Positions 1 to 10,700 of a stretch of DNA of 64,000 nucleotides are shown in pieces. The stretch is from contig JAEHOE010000012.1 of the NCBI GenBank assembly GCA_016858145.1, positions 1,550,001-1,614,000 of the forward strand. Reading direction: 5' to 3'. A model generated the notes under the pieces. It was not told where the DNA came from, made no database searches, and worked only from the letters and a program-made list of their open reading frames with translations. Numbering within the stretch: the first letter of the stretch is position 1; each line of letters starts with the position of its first letter. Position numbers and translations under genes: made by a program. This DNA comes from Edaphochlamys debaryana (lineage: Eukaryota; Chlorophyta; Chlorophyceae; Chlamydomonadales).

Positions 1-694
1 ACTGCCCCCTCGCTCGATGATTGGGGCTGTGGGGGCGGGAGGGGAAGGGGAAGGCGGAGAGGGCGCAGGATGGCGTGAAGGGGCGAGCCCATTGTGCCTG
101 TTCAGGCCTGTTGTAGTTCCGGCTTGGGCATGAACAAAGGCTCACGAGGGCTCAGCGCACAGCTGCAGTCCAACGAGGGGAAGGTTGCAGGCGACTTGAG
201 TTGCGGTCGCACAGAGCCCACCGGCTGGTGAGGCGACCGAGGCCGAGGGACGGCATGTCGCCGATTGAAGTTGGCAGCTGAGCCTACCGTCTTCATTTAG
301 GAGCAGAGCCCGAGCCATCGTGCACGATAGCTATATAGTCGCTTACCACTTTCCTCGTGTCGACCCCACCAGTCAACCGCGAACATCCGAACCCCCTGAC
401 TTGCGAATGCCCTCCCGCGACCCATCGGCCACGTCGCGTCCATGGCCCCCCGCCCACGTCGCGTCGCATCCCCGTGCCCGCCGTCCCCACGCCCGCGCCT
501 CAGGCCAAGATATGCTGAAAGTAGTCAAGCGTTGAGACCATGTGGCTGCACTCGAGAAGTGCCGTCGCTCCGCCTCGGAACCACCCAGCTCGCCAGACCC
601 CCGCTGCTCCTCACCCCCTCTCCGTGCAGCCACCCGAGGCGTTCCGCGACGTGGAGCATGCAGAAGACCTCTAAAAGGCGAGAGGTTCGGGCGC
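1..694. other. Intergenic, no gene seen
   Basis: Only short open frames occur here, with no recognisable motif, splice-consistent exon chain or RNA gene. The tRNA terminator lies just inside its right edge. Confidence 0.4.
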
Positions 695-698
695 AAAA
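695..698 (-). terminator. Pol III T4 terminator of permuted tRNA gene
   Basis: On the minus strand a run of four T lies a few bases past the 3' trailer of the permuted tRNA-Ser gene. It is inside a GC-rich context, as expected for RNA polymerase III termination. Confidence 0.55.
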
Positions 699-712
699 CG
701 CCATCCCATGCA

Positions 713-814
713 TTCTAGTCAGTCCCCTTAACCACTCGGGCACGACTGCAGGGCTTGCGCCTGCTAGAATCGCAGTCGACAGGATTCGAACCTGTGCGGG
801 AGATCCCAACTGAT
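713..814 (-). tRNA. Circularly permuted tRNA-Ser(AGA) gene
   Basis: On the minus strand the 3' half of a serine tRNA (814-771) precedes its 5' half (749-713), with 21 nt (770-750) between them. Rejoined at the anticodon loop they give an 81-nt tRNA with every stem paired: acceptor GCAGTCG/CGACTGC plus discriminator G, D stem CCC/GGG around GAGTGGTTAA, anticodon stem ACTGA/TCAGT with loop CTAGAAA (anticodon AGA), the long variable arm GGGA/TCCC typical of Ser, and T arm ACAGG-TTCGAAT-CCTGT. The 5' leader CCATCCCA (829-822) is complementary to the trailer TGGGATGG (708-701). That would close the cut anticodon loop into a helix-bulge-helix-like substrate for tRNA splicing endonuclease. Known permuted tRNAs are ligated through a circular precursor; that step is inferred here. 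The tRNA would read UCU and, after A-to-I editing, UCC. Confidence 0.9.
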
Positions 815-853
815 TTCCGGCTGGGATGGACGTGAGAAAATGGTAATTCTGCC

Positions 854-860
854 TATATAT
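854..860 (-). promoter_or_regulatory. TATA element upstream of permuted tRNA gene
   Basis: The minus strand reads ATATATA about 25-30 nt upstream of the leader that pairs with the trailer. Plant and algal Pol III tRNA genes often have such a TATA-like box near -30. This places the likely transcript start close to 830. In the permuted gene the B box precedes the A box, so an upstream element may matter more than usual. Confidence 0.5.
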
Positions 861-861
861 G

Positions 862-1854
862 TATCGAACTAAACCGGCCAACGCACTATTTCATCGGCGG
901 TTCACGTGTCGGTCCCGTGCCGGGCCCGTACGCCCTCGTACGCCAACGCGTGCAGGGCCCGTACGGCCAACGCTCCGGCCAAGCAGGTCGGAGGGCTTGG
1001 AAAGGGCCGTGAACCCCTGCCCTCTGGCCCTCCGCCTGCACTCTCCCGGCGTCAGCGCCTCCTCTGTGGCCTCCTACGGCCCGCCCCTCCAAACCCCAGC
1101 CCGTTAGGGCCTGTCGCCTTGCCCCCGCCACCACGCCTCGAGTGTGCTGCCCCCAAGGCACCCGCAACTGCCGCAAGGCCGCCCACATCAGCACCTGCTG
1201 GAATGCCCGACTGCCGCCCAAGACGGCAGGCAACCGACCAGGTGCCTGCGTGTGGGCGCGCAGCATCTCTACCCGTCTACCGTAATCATCTCCCCATGGC
1301 GCCCAACTGAACATGCTGGCCGTGACCCGTGAGGCCCCCGGGGGCCGGGGCCCGGACGCTTCCCTCGGTGCCATCCTACAGCCCTCGCTCCACTTCTGTC
1401 ATAGCCCCAGACCGTAATCGCCACATCGCTGCACTGTGCTTCAAGCCCCGCTCCACACCCACACACCAGACCCGGCCAGACCCAGCTAGCTGCACGTTGC
1501 ATTGACACCCACACAACAAGTCGCCCATGCCCCTGCCGCCAGCCGCGGGCTGAAGCAGACGCCAGCCGCCGCCTGAGGTCACAACGGCCCACGACAGCCC
1601 CCACAGCCCACCTGTCACTACAGTCTACGCCCACATGGGCGCCTCCAAGCGCCTCCATGCCCCTTCCGAACTTGTCCAAGCCGTGCTCACCATTCCCTGG
1701 TCCTGCTCGCCACACGTGCTAAGAACCCGGCAAACGCCGCCCCTCTGCCCTTCAAGGCGCACACCAGCAAGCGCACCGCTGCTGCGCGCCACGCGCTGCT
1801 GCGGCGCTCGACGCTGCCCCACTAGCCTACCGGGAGGACTGGTCACCCCTCGTC
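862..1854. other. Intergenic, no gene seen
   Basis: GC-rich sequence between the tRNA and the 3' end of the MYND-finger gene. No exon chain, RNA gene or repeat could be supported. Part is presumably the 3' UTR of the minus-strand gene ending at 1855. Confidence 0.4.
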
Positions 1855-4729
1855 CTACAGCGCCGTCAGATCGACCCAGGGCGCGAAGCACCGCACCATC
1901 TCCAGGCTGGCGGGGTAGCGCCGGTACGTGCCCTGCGCACACGGTGGGCGTGACGGAGTCAAACCGAGCATACCCCACCCGCTTACCGCTAGGCCAGCCG
2001 GCTAATCACCGCGCCTATGCTTTTCTCGGCCTTGACACGAGCAGCCCTGAACACACACCGCTTCCTAGTCCCACGCTCCCACCCACGCAGCCCAGCCCAC
2101 CTGCTGCAGCACCGCCGTCGTGTTGTTGGCGGCGCACTCGAAGAACCCCATCGCCCGCTCCGCCTGCTCCTCCAGCGGCCCGTCCCGAAACGCCACCTCC
2201 ACTCGGTCCCGCTCCCCACGTGCGGAGCTGGACGCAGCCGCCGCAGATCCAGATCCAGGTCCGGATCTTGATCCGGATCCCGGCTCGGCCCCGGGCTCGC
2301 CGGCCAGGGCCTCCTGCCTCATCTCGCTCAGCAGCCCCTCCACCACGGACAGCGGGTCCACGGCCGGGCCGTCGGAGGCGGCGGAGGGCGTCGGCAGTGA
2401 GCTCACGGGGAAGCGGCGGCGGTCCTGTGGCCAGCGGGCGCAGAGGCGGCATGACACAGAAGTGAGGAGCCTGGCCGCTGCTAGACCAGTATCCGTAGCA
2501 AGCACGCCGGTCGAGCAGCTGTTCGTCCAGAATGGGCGTGCACGTGAGATGGCCTCCTTTGACCTCCGTCCCCGCGCTCCCCGCTGCCTGGCGCTCACCG
2601 CCAGGTAGCCCTTGCGCACGCCCCTGCGCTCGGGCGGCAGCCGGCTGCCGTGCCGGGCGACCTCCTCGGCCTGCGCCTCCAGCTGCGCCACCTCCTCGCG
2701 GCTGAGCACGCAGGCGGGGGCGCCCAGCTGCGGCATCATGCGCCGCAGCTGCGCCTCGGGGGTCTGGGGGGGGGAGAGAAAGAGAGGGGGAGAGGAGGAG
2801 AGGTAGAGTTCAGCGGTAGGGAGAAGAGGGGTGTTGGGAGAGCTCGGGGAGGACGTGGCAAGTGGGTTTCCAGAGGGTGTGCGGAGGGCCTGGGAGGAGC
2901 GGAGAGGTGACGCAGGAGGAAGGCGGAGAGCTCGGCTCCCCCGGAGGTTGGGCGGAGTGCTCGGGTCTCGGGTGCAAGTCCATGCAGGCCCATGCTCGGC
3001 TTCTAGCGAATCTAGCCCCGCACAGGAACATCCCCCGAGGACCCACCCCGTCCGGCAGGTAGTCCAGGATGGAGACCATCATGCCGAACCCGTACGGCAG
3101 CGACCCCACGTCCAGGTACACCCGGTCCGAGCGCTCCTGGGGGGGTTGAGGTTGTCAGGGGCCAGGGGGGGGAGGGGGGTCAGGGCCCAGGTCAGGGTAG
3201 CAACACGGAGTTTCCGAGCAGGACCCCACAGGCACAAGCTGAGGGGGGCTGCCGTGTGGAGCAGGGAGCAAAGTGAGAAGGCCCCCCGAGGCGGCGGGTC
3301 GGCGGCTCAGGGCGGCCGCCAACGTGGGCTCACCGTCTTGAAGTAGATCCAGCAGTGGTTCTCGGGGTCCTGCTGCCGCACCACCTGCCGCCAGGAAGAT
3401 GAAACGGCGGGATGCGAAGCCTCCGGTCAGGCCCACGTTGTCTTCAGCCCTGCTCCGCATCCCGCAATTATTCCCGCTCCCCGGCCGCCGCACCCGGCCG
3501 TCGGGCAGGTGGTAGACCATCGCGAAGTCGGGTGTCGTACTGCCCATGGCAATGCCGTACTCCAGGATGCGGCTGTTGCCGTGCGTGAGGACGACGAAGT
3601 TTTGGGAGCCTGACAGGCGGGGTGGCCGAGACGGAGACATCTTAATCAGCGCAGTCACCACGTGTCAAGCGTCGGCGGATGCTTCGGCCCCAAACTCATG
3701 CGCTTGCAGGTAGTACGCCTGTCCGGTACGATTACCCACGTGGCGAGCTGTTATACAGCTGCAGTGCTGTGTGGAAGCCATACAGGGCGCCGACCACGGC
3801 CGCCTCCAGAGAGCCGTCGTTCTGAACCTGCAGTTCAGTGGTCAGGGGGAGCAAGGATGCAAGGATGCCCGCCGCATGTCCCCTCCCACAACACCCTCCC
3901 ATAGTATAGGACAAGGGCAGGACAAGGCAATCAAACCCCCTCAATCCCCACGCATGCTGGGCGCTCGGCTTATAGCTTTCGACCAGCGTCCCCTCTCTCA
4001 GACCGCTTGGCGCCGTACTGATGAGCCCCGTGCGCAGAGTGGCCAGCCCTCAACTCCGGCATCGCACAACATCGTGCCAGTCCCGCGGCTGTGCCTTCGG
4101 CCCTCGGCTGCCCATGCCGGGCCCCCTTCCCTACGCCGGGCCCCAATTCCCCCACCATGTTGTGCAGCTGTGCTGCGGAGGGCTGGGCCTTGGCCCCGCT
4201 GACGTCGAAGTCCTGCGGCATGCGCGGCCTGCCCTGCCGGCGCAGGTGCAGGTGCAGGTCGAAGCCCCGCTGCTCCCGCCGGTGCACCTCGTAATGCAGC
4301 ATGTCAGGGAGGCCGTCACCCTGCAGCGGGAGGGACAGTGTATACAGCGGGGAGGGGCGTTAGGGGCGGGGAGGGCAGCGGGGAGGGGCGGGGAGGGCAG
4401 CGGGAGGGGCGGGGAGGACAGCGAAGGGTGCAAGTGAGCGCGCGCGTCGGACCACGGCACATTCTTAGTGCCTTAGCGCAGCATTTTGTCCCTGCACCTG
4501 GCAATTTCCGACGCACCTGCATCTTCGGAAGCATGCACATCGCTGCCAGGAACGGCGCGAGCGAGTACACGTCCACCTTGACGCATCTCGCGCAGGCGGG
4601 CTTGTGCTGCGGCCAGGCAGTCTTCTGGCAATCCAGTGAGCAGTACACAACCTGTAGACACCGTCCACAGCGCTGGAGCTTTTGTCCCGGTGGCGCGCTC
4701 GCGGCGCACACGGCACATGTTGCCGCCAT
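1855..4729 (-). CDS. MYND zinc-finger protein, eight exons
   Basis: The start is the ATG at 4729, directly before the finger. Approximate exons are 4729-4517, 4320-4156, 3610-3494, 3385-3335, 3138-3057, 2765-2602, 2430-2103 and 1935-1855, all with GT-AG borders on the minus strand; the protein is about 400 residues. Exon 1 encodes a complete MYND finger (CAVC, CGRC, VVYCSLDC, then H and C in HKPAC), which usually binds proline-rich partner peptides. Later exons read LHYEVHRREQRGFDLHLHLR, a segment with NFVVLTHGNSRILEYGIAMG and MVSILDYLPDG, then an alpha-helical charged stretch (SREEVAQLEAQAEEVARHG). The last exon ends FAPWVDLTAL. No SET domain or ankyrin repeat was seen, so this is not an evident SMYD methyltransferase. 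Function is unknown, and the nucleus or cytosol is only an assumption. Confidence 0.75.
4340..4435. repeat. G-rich short tandem repeat in MYND-gene intron 1
   Basis: Repeats of [25 protein letters not shown] units within the first intron of the minus-strand MYND gene. Low complexity and strand-asymmetric, with G runs on the plus strand. Confidence 0.6.
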
Positions 4730-4930
4730 CCTACCGCATGCCACCTCCGACACGAGTGACACGGATTCTGGCAGACCCGCAATCGCAGTCTGGCTTAAGT
4801 GACTAGGACTTTTATGCGTGGGGTGGAGGGGAGTGGAAGAGACTTGCTGCTCTAGAGCTGTACTGAGTGCACGGCACCCCTGGTGCACACTGCATGGCAA
4901 ATGGGGATGCAGGAGCGGGCCTTGACGACT

Positions 4931-4935
4931 TTACA
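4931..4935 (-). promoter_or_regulatory. TGTAA polyadenylation motif
   Basis: TGTAA on the minus strand about 435 bp after the stop at 5370, in the expected place for the 3' end of the small W-rich gene. TGTAA is the usual chlorophyte poly(A) signal. Confidence 0.35.
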
Positions 4936-5369
4936 CATACTGCGCACGACCCTCATGGCACCATCAGACCCACGGGAATGACCACCACCGTGCCACACGC
5001 TCCTTCCGGTCCAACCCATCAACCCCTGCATTGCATGCACTGCTGGGCACTGCCACCTCAGTCCGACACGTCTTGATGGCCCATCACTCCCGGCAACACG
5101 CCCTTGACGCCTGCACAGCGCTCCGTCCTTCTCACGCCGCCCCGACAATTCGACACCCCTGCATAGATCCGTCCCTGCCATCCCGCCTCCGAAACCCCAA
5201 CACCCCGTCTACGCCTGCACTCCACAAAACCCCAGGCGCCAGCACCAGCTTGCCAGCAGCCCCTTGGATCTAGCGAAAGCCGAAACGACTCCGCCGCTGC
5301 CCACAGTAGCTGCGCCGCACCCGTCCTCCGTGCTGCACGGTCGCCAGCAGCCCCCGCAGCCGCTTCCGC

Positions 5370-6597
5370 TTACTGCCAGTACATGTCCTGGGGGAAGGCC
5401 GGGCCCGTGCGGGGGATCTTCCAGCTGCGGGAGCGAGAAGGGGGCAGGGGAAGGGGAAGGGTGCGGCGGGGGCGTAAGTAGGCGAAGGTCGACCTACCGG
5501 AGAGCAGGCCTTGAGCCAACGTCATTCTTGGCTGCGGCGCAGTCTAGTCCCTCCGCGAGCCCCATCGAGCCCCTGCTGGTGACCCCCTGTTGATGACCCC
5601 TGGCTGGCGAGAGCCGCCTGTAGAAGTTGAGACTCTCATTCCCACGGGCGGAATCCGTCCCCAACTGGATTGCTTGCGCCACAAATCTCTGGGGTAGCGC
5701 TGCTCAAGGATGGCCGGGAGACCCTACTAGTATGGCACTCGACTATGAGGGTTTGGGCTCTCGTATGCACGGGCCTCGCTTGTTCCGCCAGCCCCGCTTT
5801 CCTCGCCCGCTACCCTCGCCAGGGCCCCTGTCCCACAGGTTGGCTTCACCAGCTTAGACACTGGGTCTGTGCGCTAACTATGTGCCCAGGCGAAGGGTCT
5901 CGGCTGGGGTGGAACCCTGGCGCCCCATCCCAGCCAGGCGCCCACCCCGGCGCTGCGCTCACCGCTTCCAGTGCAGGTTGTCCCACCACATGCGCTCCCA
6001 GCTGTCCTTGACCAGGCGAGGGCCGCCACCCAGCTGCAAGGCGGGAGCAAAGCCGGGTGCGCATGCGATGAGCGGCACCGTATGAGCGGGTGTTTGGCAG
6101 GTGACCAGACAGCAAGGCGTGCGGGTCCCGACGCCTGTCCCGACGCCTGCTGCGCGTGCACCCAACCCCGTCGCCCACCAGCCACATCTCGGGCTTCTTT
6201 CCCGCAAGCGCCTGCCGCCGCATGCCCTGCTCATTGCAGCAGGAAGCAATGTAGTCGGGGCTGCGGGCAGCGAGCGACAAGAGGTCAAGCATGCAATTTG
6301 ACGCGGAGCGACCGCCGTGCACGAGGCAGCCAAGCCGAAGCAACTTACTCCCATTTCCGGACGCGAAGCTCCGAGCCGAAGAACTTGCCCGGGAACATGT
6401 GCGCTAGGAGCGCGGTCTGCAAGCCGCCACCATTCGCGAGTTAGCCCACATGCTCGGCGAAGCCCGCGGCCGGCCCAATTGTGCCTTACGTTTGTTGCCA
6501 GGAAGAAGGCACCAAACACCTCGGCGCTCGTGTGCGGGATCGAGGCTGGGCCTTTATAGACGTTCAGCGCAAGGTTGAAGGGCGGCTCCTCGTCCAT
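5370..6597 (-). CDS. Small tryptophan-rich protein of unknown function
   Basis: A minus-strand gene in five exons: about 6597-6490, 6420-6346, 6265-6160, 6033-5963 and 5424-5370. The start ATG at 6597 has a good context (GCAACCATGG). The protein is roughly 145-150 residues. Exon 1 begins MDEEPPFNLALNVYKGPAS; later parts include MFPGKFFGSELRVRKWE, CCNEQGMRRQALAGKKPEMW, LVKDSWERMWWDNLHWKR and a C-terminus IPRTGPAFPQDMYWQ ending in TAA. The exon 4/5 phase (2+1) fits exactly. I see no clear transmembrane segment or known motif. Size, Trp and Lys/Arg content and the Pro-rich tail resemble small accessory subunits of organellar complexes, but that is only a guess. Not recognised. Confidence 0.6.
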
Positions 6598-7741
6598 GGT
6601 TGCGACCGAGACCTAGATACGTGCAAGTTCAGGCGTTCCGGGTGGCGCAGAAGCCCAAGTCTGTGCCGCGAAAGAATGCGGTCGCGGACCGTGAGCTCGG
6701 CCGCTGCGGGAACAACGACTATGTGCGCGAATGTTGAATATAGAAAATGGCTTACACCATGGACCTGTGCTCCCAGCGGCGCGGCAATGCACGCCACGAT
6801 CCTCCGCCCCTGCCCTCCCAGCACCCTGCCCTCCTGCGCCCCTGACCTCCCAGCACCCTCCCGCCCTCCAGGTGCCTACCCCTCGCTGTCTTGGGGCCCC
6901 ATACTCCCGCAGCTCCACGTGTAATGTGCACAATACCCTTCCCTCACCAGCTTACATCAACCTGCGTGGGTGGATGGGAGAAGTGCAGTTCGGCCGTGTT
7001 CGGCCTGCGGCCTGACTTGTGGCAGGGGCAAGCATGCGGGGACAGAAGGACACTCGCAGTATCAGTAGCGCCTGGGATACGTGGCATGGCGTCGGGGCTG
7101 ATCTGGGCGCAAAAGCCCTCGGAAGACCTCTGCGGGGTCTGGCGGGGTCGGCGGAGTTACCGACACGTGGACCCCGAGTGAGTGCCAAGGCGGAGTGGCT
7201 CGAGCCGGTATAGACAGATGAGAAGGGTAAGCGAAGGGGGATCGAAGGGGGAAGGGGGTGGGGGGTCAAGGGAAGGGGGAGAGAGGAGCAAAAGGGGCAG
7301 GCAAGGGAGATTGGGAACCCTTTGACAAGATGCCTTCTGCCCATCGGCTGGCTTCGGGATCGCGCAAGTTCGGCCAGGGTTCGGCTGGCTTTCCAGGCCC
7401 GAAGACAGGAGGCGAGTCAGGCGACGGCCAAGCAGAAGGCGGTGTGGCTTGAGTGGATGCGAGAGCTGAAGCGGATCTGGACAGGTGGGGACTGGGGAGG
7501 GGAGTGCAAGGGGGAAGGGGGGGGGGGAAGGGGCCGCCCGGCCGCGCGACACGCACGTCCACGCGCACGCCGGCACGCACATCACTTGGCCAACCCCACA
7601 GTGTCACCTGGTTGATACATAAAAGCTTTAAGCATAGTCGCCGTCCAACGGCGTCGACCCTACCCAACACCATGGCCGCATGCTTCTAGGCGGCAGGGCT
7701 TCTGACAAGTAGCTCGCCGCCCGTGAGCGGCAAATCGTATC
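6598..7741. other. Divergent intergenic region
   Basis: Lies between the minus-strand start at 6597 and the plus-strand RRP5 start at 7742, so it must hold both promoters and 5' UTRs. Purine-rich tracts (7200-7300, 7490-7540) are present. No TATA box or coding exon could be supported. Confidence 0.45.
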
Positions 7742-10700
7742 ATGGCCCCTCCAAAAGAGAAGAAGCGTCGCCAGCCAGCAGCTGATGCGGGCGACGCGCC
7801 GGCAGCGACAGCCGGCGACGCGCCGAAGCCTCGCGTTGTGCCGGCTGCCCCAGCGGATGAAGACTTCCCTCGTGGTGGTGACGATGGTCTCACGGCGCTG
7901 GAACGTCGCGAGTTGGCGGAGGCTGCCGCTCGCGATGTCGAGCACGAGCTCGCCGAAGGCAAGCAGCCTAAGGCGAAGAAGCCCAAGGTGGCGAAGCAGG
8001 TAAGCAGAGTCCGTCAAAAGGGGCTCTATTCCGGTATAACGGGTAGGGAGCCGCCGCCGAAAGCCGCCATGCCGAGCGCACCTGGCCTCAGGCGCGGTCT
8101 ATCCACGGCAGTTTCGCTCCAGGCGACCCTTGAGAGGCATGGGAGTGGCGTAGGCGGGGGCATGGGCACGGCCCGTCGTCCGCGACGCTTCAACGGGGAA
8201 CCAACCCCCAACGGCGCCTCCCGTTCCGGCTCCCCCCCCCTCCCCGCCGGCCGGCATGACACTCTAACCTGCCCTGCTTTCCCCCCCTCCTCTTCCTCCC
8301 AAGGCTGGCGACGCCGAGGACGCGTTCTTTGAGAAGCAGGCTGCCACGGTGGAGGGCAAGCTGGCCAAACACGTGGAGCTGCTGAGGGCCAAGGTGTGGA
8401 AGGCTAGCTAGACCCCTGGTGGCGTGCTGCTTCCGCACCAGGCTCAGTGGTTGCATCGGACGCGGCTGAACCCACAGCTTGAGGAGTTGCTCCCTGGCTG
8501 TACACCGCAGGGCACGCAGGCAACGTGCGCGGCTCTGTTGCTTGAGCACTGATGGACTGCCTCGGTGGCCCCACGGCCTTACTGCTGTACACCCAACTCT
8601 TCGCCCCGCCCTCACCGTCCTTCCCTGGCCCCCGTTTCTCCCCCCACAGAACCTGCAGGCCGGCACGCGGGTGTGGGGCATGGTGCTGGAGGTGACCCCG
8701 CGCGGGCTGGTGGTGTCCCTGCCGCACGGCCTGAGGGGGCACGTGGCGCCAGACCAGGTGGGGAGGGGCCGAGGGAGGCGGGGGGCGGGGCAGGCCTTAC
8801 CCTCGAGGCCTCGCGTGAGGCGACCTGGGGTCAGAACGCCCTAGACAGCAGCGCAGCGACTGTGGAGGCTGGAGTCCGCCTCGGCTTTCTCGCATCGCCG
8901 CAGCTACGACGCCCTCACGCCCCAGCCCGCCACCCGTCTGCCCCCTCTCATGACCCTCCCTCCCCTTCACTTCCCTGCCCCTCCCACGCCCCCTCCTCTC
9001 TCCCCAGGCCTCCGACGTGCTCAACCTGCTCTCGGCGGCCGCCTCGGGCGGCCCCGGCGCCAAGAAGGGCGCGGCGCTGCTGGCGGCTGCGGGCGGCTCC
9101 GTGCCGCCCCTCACCGACCTCTTCGCCGTGGGCCAGTTCGTGCGCTGCGTCGTCAGGGAGTCGGCCGACGGGGACGCCCCGGACGCGGCCCCGGCTGCGG
9201 CCGAGGGCAAGAAGGGCGGCAAGAAGCAGGGCGCGGAGGCGGCGCAGGGCGCGGCCCGCACGGCCAAGCACGTGGTGCTGTCGCTGCTGCTGACGGGGGT
9301 GCAGGGGCCGCTGGGCAAGGGGGCCCTGGCCGAGGGCCTGGCCCTGGGCGCGTGCGTGCGCAGCGTGGAGGACCACGGCTACACGCTCAGCTTCGGGCTC
9401 AAGGTGTGTGGGGGGGGGTTGTTTGGTGTGGGCGGGCGTAGGGCGAGGGCTTCCTTCGGGGACGGGGTTGAGCGGGAGCGCGCAGGCGGGGAGGCCTGGG
9501 GCCTTGCGTATGATGCGCCGTGTGTGGGCTGCGGGGCTGGCTACATGCGTGTGGCAAGTAAGAGCTGCGGAGTGTTGCTTGTGGGTCGGCTGACATGTTT
9601 GCACCCCCTACCTTGTGCCTGCGCCCGGCGCCGCCCCCCAGGGCGCCAGCGGCTTCCTGCCCAAGCGGGACCACGAGGCGCAGTTCGGGGAGGGGGTCAC
9701 GCTGCAGGTGAGCGGCAACAACACTGGAAGGGGTGGCTTGCTTGTGCGCCCTCTGCAGCGGCGTCTGCGTGCCCTAGTCCTGTGCAAAACCCCACGCACC
9801 TTCAACCTTGCCCACCCCTCCCGCTGCCCGTCCTCCTTCTCAGCCTCTCAGCCCTCTCACGACCCACCCCTCGCTTGTGTTCCCCTCCCCCCGTACCCTT
9901 GCCCTCCCCCCCCCCCCAGGTGGGTGGCCTGCTGGACGTGGTGGTCAAGTCCGTGGCCGACCCCCGCCACGTGGTGGTCACGTGCGCGCCCGGGGAGGTG
10001 GCGGCGGCGGTGTGGAAGGAGGGGCCGTACGGCGGCGGCGGGGGCCTGGACTCTCTCATGCCGGGGTCGCTGATCAACGTCAAGGTCCGCAAGGTAAGCA
10101 GAGAGGGGGGGGGGCTGGAGGAGGGAGGGGCGGGGGGCCTGGGTAGCAGCTGGGCGTGGAGAGGCGGTGTCGGGAACCCAGAGAGGACAGGGCTGCACAT
10201 GCAAAGTGGCTCCCCACCCCTGGCCTCCCCCCCCACCCCCCCACCCCCCCTCACCCTTCCCCTCTCCCCCCAGGTCCTTTCCAACGGCATCCTGGTCTCC
10301 TTCCTGACCTTCTTCCAAGGCACAATCGACCTCTACCACCTGCCCGCCGCCTCGCCCGCCGCGCCCACCGCCTCCTCCGCCCCCGGCGACTGGCGCAAGG
10401 CCTACCCCGAGGGCGCCAAGCTGCGCGCGCGGCTGCTCTACGTGGACCCCTCGGCCAAGCGCGCGGGCCTGTCGCTGCTGCCGCACCTGCTCTCCCTCAC
10501 GCTGCCCAGCCCCGTGCCCATGCTGGGGAGCGTGTTCAGCGATGCGCAGGTGCGTGCGTGCGGTGTGGGTGTGGGAAGGGGTGCAGGGTCGATGGGGGTG
10601 CACGGGTCAGGCGGCCTGCGGAGGTCCATGACGGCGCCATCGCCCCACCCTCCTGAGCATCCCCTCCCCATTCTCCCTAACCCCGTCTTCCCTCAACGCT

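Noticed and set aside
1945..2005. tRNA-like sequence on the minus strand (GGCCTAGCGGTAAGCGG, GGTTTGACTCC)
   Set aside because: It resembles A and B boxes, but acceptor and T stems do not pair in either normal or permuted order. It lies in a MYND-gene intron and may be a relic.
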